This document shows, in pieces, positions 1 through 4,594 of a DNA stretch of 9,409 nt. Position numbers and translations under genes: made by a program. Source of the DNA: Desulfobacterales bacterium (GTDB lineage: Bacteria > Desulfobacterota > Desulfobacteria > Desulfobacterales > QNYZ01); the NCBI GenBank assembly GCA_029938515.1, contig JAOZUU010000070.1, positions 1 to 9,409 of the forward strand. Reading direction: 5' to 3'. How positions within the stretch are numbered: position 1 is the stretch's first letter; each line of letters opens with the position of its first letter. The notes below the pieces were generated by a model, which searched no databases, was not told the DNA's origin, and saw only the letters and a list, made by a program, of their open reading frames with translations.

Positions 1-792
1 ACTTTTAACGGTGTGCGGTTTGCCCTGGGAAGTTTGACCTTACTTCCGTTCCTGATTGTTACCGAGCGACGGCAGCCCCGTTCGAAGCTCAGTCGCAAAA
101 CAATGATCCTGGTGTGTGGGATCACCGGCGGCGTTCTGTTTATGGGCGCTTCGTTGCAACAGGTGGGGCTTGTTTATACCACGGCGGGAAAAGCCGGGTT
201 TATCACCGGGCTGTATGTGGTCATGGTCCCGATTTTCGGCCTGGTTTTAAAGCAGCATACCGATGTCGGCACCTGGATCGGCGCGGTATTGGCAGCAGTG
301 GGGCTTTATCTCCTGAGCGTTACCGAACAGTTTACCATCCAATACGGTGACCTGCTGGTATTGATGAGTGCTTTTTTCTGGACCGTCCACGTGCTGATCA
401 TTGGCTGGCTGTCGCCACGCATGAATCCGGTTAAGATTGCGTTTGTTCAGTTCGTCATTTGTTCCATATTAAGCTTGATTATCGCCCTGTTGACTGAAGA
501 AATCGTTATGGCCCGGATTTATCAGGCGGCTATGCCGATTGTTTACAGCGGGGCTCTATCCGTGGGGATTGCATATACGTTACAGGTGGTCGCCCAGAAA
601 AACGCGCATCCTGCGCACGCGGCGATCATTCTGAGCATGGAAGCGGTTTTTGCGGCCCTGGGCGGCTGGATCATATTAAATGAAATTCTCTCGCCGCGTG
701 AGATATCCGGCTGCATGCTGATGCTCGCCGGGATGCTGTTATCCCAGCTTTGGGGGTATCTGCTGTATCTTCGGCGGAAGGATCATGCTTAA
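1..792 (+). CDS. DMT-superfamily (EamA) transporter, 5'-truncated
   Basis: This is an integral inner-membrane permease of the drug/metabolite transporter superfamily; the substrate cannot be told from the sequence. The frame is open from base 1 (T-F-N-G before the GTG at 13), so the real start lies upstream and that GTG is internal; the phrase N-G-V-R-F-A-L-G-S resembles the end of the first helix pair in EamA proteins. Counting from the GTG, hydrophobic helices lie near residues 31-50, 60-78, 85-104, 112-134, 141-162, 172-192, 202-221 and 230-252. The first EamA repeat carries the typical Y-T-T-A-G-K-A-G-F-I-T-G-L-Y stretch. The second has M-E-A-V-F-A-A-L-G-G and ends in a basic tail, L-R-R-K-D-H-A. 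About 260 residues of a usual ~290-300 are present. The next gene on this strand starts about 500 bases later, so it probably ends its own transcript. The family is clear; the function is unknown. Confidence 0.9.
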   Translation, partial: TFNGVRFALGSLTLLPFLIVTERRQPRSKLSRKTMILVCGITGGVLFMGASLQQVGLVYTTAGKAGFITGLYVVMVPIFGLVLKQHTDVGTWIGAVLAAVGLYLLSVTEQFTIQYGDLLVLMSAFFWTVHVLIIGWLSPRMNPVKIAFVQFVICSILSLIIALLTEEIVMARIYQAAMPIVYSGALSVGIAYTLQVVAQKNAHPAHAAIILSMEAVFAALGGWIILNEILSPREISGCMLMLAGMLLSQLWGYLLYLRRKDHA

Positions 793-1236
793 AATATTCA
801 GTCAAAAACTTTTCTAACTCTTCGCCAACGTCGTTATATGGTGCCTCTATTCCTAACATTTCTTCCCATTACGCGTTGGACATCCTGGGGATACCCAACG
901 CTTACACCGAAGCCGATGAAGACGAGAAGGGCAACTGGATCGTCTATTGGCGTTAAGCCAAAATTAATAATTAAATTTAGGGACATGAAAAGGTTCCTGG
1001 AAAACTCCGTTGCCGAGCTTTACAAGCTGTTTGAGAGGCACCGGAAATATCCGAGGAGTCTTCCCCTTGCGGATCTTAAAGAAAAAACCGCTATCCTTTT
1101 GGTGGATAAATGCCGGCTTTTTTCTTGTCCAGTGCGCCCGAAAGATTTGCAAAGCCACCCGTTTTTGAAACGGGAGCGTCAAAACTAGACACACATTTAT
1201 ATACAATGTTTTGTACGCTATCAGTTAGGACGGTCG
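793..1236. other. low-coding spacer with possible gene relics
   Basis: No gene can be called with confidence between the transporter stop and the toxin-antitoxin promoter. Two short reading frames look more protein-like than chance would suggest. One runs on the plus strand to a stop at 954-956 and ends H-Y-A-L-D-I-L-G-I-P-N-A-Y-T-E-A-D-E-D-E, then G-N-W-I-V-Y-W-R. The other, on the minus strand from an ATG at 859, reads M-L-G-I-E-A-P-Y-N-D-V-G-E-E-L-E-K-F-L and then runs antisense into the transporter gene. Neither has a ribosome-binding site or a full domain. They may be tails of genes that decayed or were cut by rearrangement, but chance cannot be excluded. Confidence 0.3.
985..1188 (+). 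CDS. possible small hypothetical protein (67 aa)
   Basis: A 67-codon frame starts at an ATG preceded by AGGG only two bases away, which is too close for a good ribosome-binding site. The first 40 residues are amphipathic and charged (M-K-R-F-L-E-N-S-V-A-E-L-Y-K-L-F-E-R-H, then a P-R-S-L-P-L-A-D-L-K stretch) and could be a small helical domain. The last 25 are Cys/Pro/Arg-rich and look like frame run-on. I recognise no family. It could be the start of a decayed gene, or non-coding. Confidence 0.2.
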   Translation: MKRFLENSVAELYKLFERHRKYPRSLPLADLKEKTAILLVDKCRLFSCPVRPKDLQSHPFLKRERQN

Positions 1237-1259
1237 GTCGTTAATTGACATTTAACGAC
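1237..1259 (+). promoter_or_regulatory. candidate operator over the parDE -35 box
   Basis: GTCGTTAA (1237-1244) and TTAACGAC (1252-1259) form a perfect 8-bp inverted repeat around a 7-base centre, and that centre contains most of the -35 hexamer. ParD-type ribbon-helix-helix antitoxins generally repress their own operon by binding such sites, so this is the obvious autoregulatory operator. A weaker inverted repeat, TACAA-N4-TTGTA, lies upstream at 1202-1215. Confidence 0.55.
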
Positions 1260-1272
1260 ATTATGCTATATT
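1245..1272 (+). promoter_or_regulatory. sigma-70 type promoter of the toxin-antitoxin operon
   Basis: A perfect -35 TTGACA (1245-1250) is followed after 16 bases by TATATT (1267-1272), with an extended -10 TG at 1264-1265. Transcription would start near 1280, giving a leader of about 30 bases before the antitoxin start at 1309. The -35 lies inside the inverted repeat at 1237-1259, so a bound antitoxin would block polymerase. Confidence 0.65.
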
Positions 1273-1308
1273 AATCTTAACCTAATAATTTAACCCAAGG
1301 CCATGAAC

Positions 1309-1560
1309 ATGTCCGCAAAATCTCTTCACGTCACCTTACCGGAAAAGCTCCGCGAATTTGTTGAGCTACAGACACAAAAGTCCGGCTACAGCACCAAAAG
1401 TGATTACATTCAACAATTAGTCCGACAAGATATGAAACGACGGGAACAAAAAAAGTTGAAAAACATGCTTTTGGAAAGCCTGGCTTCCGGTCGGAAAGAT
1501 TATACTCAAAATGAATGGCTTGCCTTTCGGGATCAAGTCACTAAAAGCGTCAGCTCCTAA
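1309..1560 (+). CDS. parD: ParD-like ribbon-helix-helix antitoxin
   Basis: This is the antitoxin of a type II toxin-antitoxin pair. It should bind and neutralise the toxin encoded just downstream and repress the shared promoter. The 83-residue protein opens with a ribbon-helix-helix fold: a beta strand (S-L-H-V-T-L-P, about residues 5-11), helix A (P-E-K-L-R-E-F-V-E-L-Q) and helix B (S-T-K-S-D-Y-I-Q-Q-L-V-R-Q-D). A charged, probably flexible C-terminal half would wrap the toxin. There are two in-frame ATGs, at 1303 and 1309. I choose 1309 because AAGG (1297-1300) lies 8 bases before it but only 2 before 1303; the longer form would add M-N. The stop is three bases from the toxin start, so the two are co-translated. 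Confidence 0.85.
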   Translation: MSAKSLHVTLPEKLREFVELQTQKSGYSTKSDYIQQLVRQDMKRREQKKLKNMLLESLASGRKDYTQNEWLAFRDQVTKSVSS

Positions 1561-1563
1561 TCG

Positions 1564-1893
1564 ATGAAATTTTCTCTTACAGAGGATGCCGAAAAAGATA
1601 TCTTCGATATCGTCGCTTACATCGCCCAAGATAGCCCCAAAGCCGCCGGGGAATTTTTCGATGAACTGACCGCCACCTGCAATCGTCTGGCGGAAATGCC
1701 TGAAATGGCCCAAAGGGTCCCCAAATATATCCGGGAAACCGCGCCAATTCTATCTGATTGCCGCCGCTGGCCGATAAAACGCTTTCCAAATTATCTCATT
1801 TTTTATAAGCCGGAAAAAGACCACATCCTGATTTTGCGGGTGGTTAACGGAAAAAGGGACCTTCCCATTCTTTTCAGCCATTGGGAATATTAA
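1564..1893 (+). CDS. parE: ParE/RelE-superfamily toxin
   Basis: This is a 109-residue toxin of the RelE/ParE superfamily. ParE members poison DNA gyrase and RelE members cut ribosome-bound mRNA; the overall pattern favours the ParE branch. Diagnostic features are the N-terminal F-S-L-T-E-D-A-E-K-D-I-F-D-I-V-A-Y-I helix (residues 3-20), a second helix to about residue 45, and a C-terminal sheet with R-R-W-P-I-K-R-F-P-N-Y-L-I-F-Y (67-81) and L-R-V-V-N-G-K-R-D-L-P (90-100). The length is normal and the frame is intact, so the pair is probably functional. There is no good Shine-Dalgarno before the ATG; with only TCG between the antitoxin stop and this start, translation is presumably coupled, which would keep antitoxin in excess. 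The gyrase target is inferred from family membership only. Confidence 0.85.
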   Translation: MKFSLTEDAEKDIFDIVAYIAQDSPKAAGEFFDELTATCNRLAEMPEMAQRVPKYIRETAPILSDCRRWPIKRFPNYLIFYKPEKDHILILRVVNGKRDLPILFSHWEY

Positions 1894-1925
1894 TGTTAAT
1901 CCAGTTCCCCGCCCCATCCAACAGA

Positions 1926-1976
1926 TATAAAAATTCTCCCTGCGGCCACGATGCTCTTCGTGTAGCCAACAGGGAG
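1926..1976 (-). terminator. intrinsic terminator, minus strand
   Basis: Read on the minus strand, CTCCCTG pairs with CAGGGAG (plus-strand 1970-1976 and 1936-1942). Inside are GGC/GCC and CACGA/TCGTG stems around a 6-base loop, and the hairpin is followed by AATTTTTATAT. That is a textbook rho-independent terminator for leftward transcription. It could end the Mth938 transcript, whose stop is about 300 bases upstream, or a small RNA from 1980-2080. No T-tract follows it in the plus direction. Confidence 0.6.
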
Positions 1977-2080
1977 CGATCCGTTTTGCCGGAGAAACTG
2001 CCGGCACAGCCGGAGAGCTGTGGCGGACTCCCCTGTCCTTCAGAGTGGCTCACCAATCAAAGGCCGATTGATCCGGCGGG
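1976..2080 (-). ncRNA. candidate structured RNA upstream of the terminator
   Basis: Four short stems lie side by side just before the minus-strand terminator. In plus-strand coordinates they are TGCCGG/CCGGCA (1987-2006), CACAGC/GCTGTG (2005-2022), GGAC/GTCC (2025-2038) and CAATC/GATTG (2054-2070). CAGGGAG at 1970-1976, half of the terminator stem, can also pair with CTCCCCTG at 2028-2035, so two folds exclude each other as in attenuators. No known riboswitch or housekeeping RNA motif was recognised and no clear promoter was found. It may be a small RNA, an orphan leader, or a GC-rich 3' region with chance pairing. Confidence 0.35.
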
Positions 2081-2193
2081 ATAACCGAAAGGACGTTAAT
2101 TCGAGCTTGGGATAGGACAAAACCCGCCTGATTTCAGATAGGATTGATTGAGATGCAAACAATTCCAGCTTTTCATCAGTTGCCAAATTCGAA

Positions 2194-2228
2194 GTTCAAC
2201 GTTCAATGTTCGATGTTCGACGTTCATC
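2194..2228. repeat. tandem heptamer repeat GTTCRAY x5
   Basis: Five 7-base units follow each other without gaps: GTTCAAC, GTTCAAT, GTTCGAT, GTTCGAC and a degenerate last unit, GTTCATC. A sixth, weaker unit (ATTCGAA) precedes them at 2187-2193. The array is in the non-coding gap between the toxin gene and the Mth938 gene, and resembles the short heptameric tandem repeats known from intergenic regions of some bacteria. Function is unknown. The rest of 2077-2280 shows nothing else I can name. Confidence 0.75.
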
Positions 2229-2280
2229 TCTTACATGCCCTCAAGATGTGAATTCTTCGTCACAATATGTTGAATTTATT

Positions 2281-2622
2281 TTAACACCCCACATGAAAAC
2301 ATGCCCCGACGCGACCACTGTCGGCCAACTCATTGTAGGTTTGCCACGCCTGCCCGGTCGGTTCGGTCACGAAGCGAATGCTATTTTCGGCCAGGGATTG
2401 CTTCACGGCTTTGTCAGGTTTCATATACCCGTACACACCGGTACCGGCGACAATCACGTCAGGTGTCGCGGCAATCAGGTCGGCAATATCCTCAACACTC
2501 ATTTGGTGGCCGCTTTTTCGCCACCAGGAACCCTGGATTTGGCCGTCAGGGAAGATGATCAAGTCATTGTTGAAAGTCTTGCCATCCACAACCATCCGTC
2601 CAAATGAAAATGATTCGATCAT
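2281..2622 (-). CDS. Mth938-domain protein (DUF498/AAMDC family)
   Basis: This is a small, probably cytosolic protein of 113 residues that consists of a single Mth938 domain, a fold shared by archaeal MTH938, mitochondrial NDUFAF3 and human AAMDC. No enzymatic role is established for the bacterial forms. The family pattern is clear: I-E-S-F-S-F-G-R-M-V-V-D-G-K-T-F near the N-terminus, then D-L-I-I-F-P-D-G-Q, the W-W-R-K-S-G-H motif, V-I-V-A-G-T-G-V-Y-G-Y-M, and a C-terminal half with a T-Y-N-E-L-A motif. I chose the ATG at 2622 because GGGAGG lies just upstream with a 4-base spacer; an in-frame ATG at 2649 would add M-T-H-P-I-L-G-G-T, which is not part of the domain. The gene lies 185 bases downstream of the PurF-like gene on the same strand, with a hairpin repeat between them, so co-transcription is possible but not shown. 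Confidence 0.85.
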   Translation of the reverse strand: MIESFSFGRMVVDGKTFNNDLIIFPDGQIQGSWWRKSGHQMSVEDIADLIAATPDVIVAGTGVYGYMKPDKAVKQSLAENSIRFVTEPTGQAWQTYNELADSGRVGACFHVGC

Positions 2623-2708
2623 GGTTCCTCCCAAAATCGGATGAGTCAAAAATGATGAACTCGTACAACGTTATCTAAAGTGATGGCTAAGTGAAAAGGT
2701 CCATATAC

Positions 2709-2809
2709 AAGGCGTCGTGTTTTTTCAGGGGCGAGGCTATACACATGGTATGCCGAGCGTCTGAAAAAACACGACAACGCCGTAGATGGGACTTTTTACG
2801 ACGCCATCA
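2709..2809 (-). repeat. ~100-bp hairpin repeat, copy A
   Basis: On the minus strand this element begins TGATGGCGTCGTAAAAAGTC and ends ACGACGCCTT. It matches 7562-7662 at roughly 90% by eye, with two single-base indels. It has terminal inverted repeats GGCGTCGT/ACGACGCC (2711-2718 and 2798-2805) and a perfect internal 15-bp inverted repeat (2714-2728 and 2761-2775) around a 32-base loop. No open frame fits it. The TGA that starts it is the stop codon of the PurF-like gene. The size and ends recall a MITE or REP-like element; no clear target-site duplication is seen. Confidence 0.85.
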
Positions 2810-4213
2810 AAAATAACTCGATCCGTCCCAGCAATGCGTGCAAAGCTTTTCTTTAGGCAGTCCGATGGCGTCCACCAGATCCTCCAACTTCTGGTATTTC
2901 AGCGAGGTCAATTTCAACTCCTTCCCGATGGCTTCCACCATCATCCGGTTTTGCCTGCTTCCCGCCTCAGCATACGGACTGATATCTGTCTCACGTCCGT
3001 CTTCAATCCGATTGATGACTTTTCGTCCGGCCAGATCGAGGGTGGAGCGGGAGGTGGAAAAATTGATAAACTCGCAGGGATAGATCAGCGTTGGGCAGGC
3101 TGGACGCATGTGGACCTCTTTTGCGCCGATATCGAAGAGAATCTCGATGTTGTCTTTAAGCTGAGTCCCCCTGACAATGGAATCTTCACAGAAGAGGATT
3201 CTTTTACTTTCGATCAGTTTCCGAATCGGGATCAGTTTCATCCGTGCCACTAGGTCCCTCATTTCCTGATTCTGGGGCATAAAGCTTCTGGGCCAGGTGG
3301 GGGTGTATTTTACGAAGGGTCGGATATAGGGAATTTTTCTACAGTTTGCATACCCGATGGCATGTCCAATTCCCGAATCGGGAATGCCGGCCACACAGTC
3401 GATGTCGAGAGCGTCGTCTTCGGCCAGGGCCTCTCCACACCGGTTGCGGGTGTACTCTACGTTGATCCCTTCGTATTCGGAGGCGGGATAACCGTAGTAG
3501 ACCCATAAAAAGGCGCAGATCTGCATCGCATCGCCCGGTTTTTTCCGCTGCTGGCATCCTTCGGGAGTCATGAGGACGATCTCACCAGGGCCTAAAAACC
3601 GATCGATTTCGTATCCCAGATTGGAAAAAGCACTGCTTTCCGATGTTGCTGCAAAACCACCCGGCTTTTTCCCGATGACAATGGGTGTGCGACCCAACCG
3701 GTCCCGGGCCGCATAGATTCCCTCGTGAGTGAGCAGCAGGATGGTGCAGGAACCCTGGACCAGCTCCTGGGCTTTGGCAAGCCCGCTTTCAAAAGAGTCC
3801 TCCTCGCAGATCAGCATGGATACCAATTCAGTGGGGTTGGTCTCGCCCTCTCCCGTGGTCTCTGAAAAGTGCTGCCGATTGCCGTGGGCCCTTTTTATCA
3901 ACGTCTCCATGTTGTTGATTCTCCCCACGGTGACGATGCCGAAATTGCCCAGATGCGACCCGACGAGCAGTGGCTGGGGTTCGGTGTCGCTGATCACGCC
4001 GATGCCTTGATTGCCGTTAAATTTGGAGATATCAGTCTCGAACTTCGATCGAAAGTAGTTGTTTTCAATATTGTGAATGGAGCGGCTGAATCCTCGCGAA
4101 TTTTTAACTGCCAGTCCCCCGCGCCGGGTGCCGAGATGGGAATGGTAGTCCGTCCCATAAAAAAGATCGTTGACGCAGTCATTTTTTAGAGTAACGCCGA
4201 AAAGTCCACCCAT
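2807..4213 (-). CDS. PurF-family amidophosphoribosyltransferase homologue without the catalytic Cys
   Basis: True PurF makes 5-phosphoribosylamine from PRPP and glutamine in the first step of purine synthesis. This 468-residue homologue is full length and co-linear with PurF: an N-terminal Ntn-hydrolase domain (about 1-225) and a C-terminal phosphoribosyltransferase domain (about 226-468). The PRPP signature is present (I-L-F-C-E-D-S-I-V-R-G-T, 339-350). The glutaminase site is not. The protein begins M-G-G-L-F-G where PurF has M-C-G-I-x-G; no cysteine occurs before residue 13; the G-H-x-R-Y-x-T arginine motif reads G-I-G-V-I-S-D-T (70-77); and the H-N-G motif reads V-G-R-I-N (96-100). Glutamine hydrolysis should therefore be lost; ammonia, another amine, or ligand sensing may replace it. 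C-terminal cysteines (C-T-H-C-W, 458-462) are notable. The start is preceded by GGAGG with an 11-base spacer. It is divergent from the glutamate-synthase-like gene and ends on the hairpin repeat. Confidence 0.88.
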   Translation of the reverse strand: MGGLFGVTLKNDCVNDLFYGTDYHSHLGTRRGGLAVKNSRGFSRSIHNIENNYFRSKFETDISKFNGNQGIGVISDTEPQPLLVGSHLGNFGIVTVGRINNMETLIKRAHGNRQHFSETTGEGETNPTELVSMLICEEDSFESGLAKAQELVQGSCTILLLTHEGIYAARDRLGRTPIVIGKKPGGFAATSESSAFSNLGYEIDRFLGPGEIVLMTPEGCQQRKKPGDAMQICAFLWVYYGYPASEYEGINVEYTRNRCGEALAEDDALDIDCVAGIPDSGIGHAIGYANCRKIPYIRPFVKYTPTWPRSFMPQNQEMRDLVARMKLIPIRKLIESKRILFCEDSIVRGTQLKDNIEILFDIGAKEVHMRPACPTLIYPCEFINFSTSRSTLDLAGRKVINRIEDGRETDISPYAEAGSRQNRMMVEAIGKELKLTSLKYQKLEDLVDAIGLPKEKLCTHCWDGSSYF

Positions 4214-4366
4214 GGTATCGTTTTCCTCCGTGAGATTTCAGGTTAAATGGAACTCGTTGACTTTGGTTCAAAGCTTAACCCAAATAACTCCGGTTGGCAA
4301 ATGCATTTCAGCCATATCACGATGCCGCATCGAATCCGACGAAACATGAATTATTTCAGAAGGATG

Positions 4367-4386
4367 CCTGTACAGGATGATATAAT
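4367..4386 (+). promoter_or_regulatory. candidate promoter with adjacent palindromic operator
   Basis: TATAAT at 4381-4386 with TG at 4378-4379 is a perfect extended -10 element; no good -35 is seen, as is common for this promoter type. The 10-bp palindrome CCTGTACAGG (4367-4376) sits immediately upstream, where a regulator could contact or block polymerase. Transcription from here would give a leader of about 200 bases before the glutamate-synthase-like gene. Confidence 0.45.
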
Positions 4387-4563
4387 AAGGGGTGACTGGT
4401 TAATCCTCCATGAGATTGAAAAGGCGGGAATTGAATCGAAATGCGGTAGTGAGAAACTTTTTCTTGATTAAATTTGGATATTTATTATCATAAATGACTT
4501 GTCACGACCCATTTCCTTTAGGTAAACGAAACTCAGGGACAACAAGATCCTTGCAAAAACCGC

Positions 4564-4575
4564 TGAATTAATTCA
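4564..4575. promoter_or_regulatory. 12-bp palindrome upstream of the GltS-like gene
   Basis: TGAATTAATTCA is a perfect 12-bp palindrome eight bases before the strong Shine-Dalgarno (GGAGG, 4584-4588). It may be an operator or simply an AT-rich coincidence. No regulator family can be assigned. Confidence 0.3.
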
Positions 4576-4594
4576 CAGCAGAGGGAGGTAATGA

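Larger units (their letters stand above)
4214..4594. promoter_or_regulatory. divergent control region between the PurF-like and GltS-like genes
   Basis: This 381-bp gap separates two divergent units and must hold promoters for both. Rightward, an extended -10 (TGATATAAT, 4378-4386) is the best signal, with a second weak candidate at 4464-4491 (TTGATT, 16 bases, TATCAT). Leftward, nothing convincing was found beyond the Shine-Dalgarno at 4225-4229. Two perfect palindromes lie here, at 4367-4376 and 4564-4575. A 74-codon frame at 4247-4471 crosses the region but is probably not a gene. Confidence 0.6.

Noticed and set aside
1303..1308. Upstream ATG as the antitoxin start
   Set aside because: The AAGG motif would be only two bases away; the ATG at 1309 has an 8-base spacing.
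1881..2084. 67-codon plus-strand frame over the stem-loop region
   Set aside because: It overlaps the toxin gene end, has no good start signal, and its sequence follows the hairpins rather than a protein domain.
1976..2100. Known riboswitch classes (cobalamin, TPP, FMN, c-di-GMP, Moco, glycine) or a tRNA
   Set aside because: None of their conserved core motifs could be matched on either strand.
2194..2228. CRISPR array
   Set aside because: The units are only 7 bases long, contiguous and without spacers.
2206..2607. 133-codon plus-strand frame
   Set aside because: It is antisense to the Mth938-domain gene, which has a clear family pattern and Shine-Dalgarno; its N-terminus is made of the heptamer repeat.
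2786..3253. 155-codon plus-strand frame opposite the PurF-like gene
   Set aside because: It is the antisense shadow of the conserved PRTase domain and starts inside the hairpin repeat.
4293..4310. Sigma-54 promoter suggested by TTGGCAAATGCATTTC
   Set aside because: The -12 GC is missing at the required distance from the -24 GG.
4247..4471. 74-codon plus-strand frame in the divergent intergenic region
   Set aside because: It has no recognisable domain, a poor ribosome-binding site and odd composition, and it overlaps the best promoter signal and palindrome of the region.
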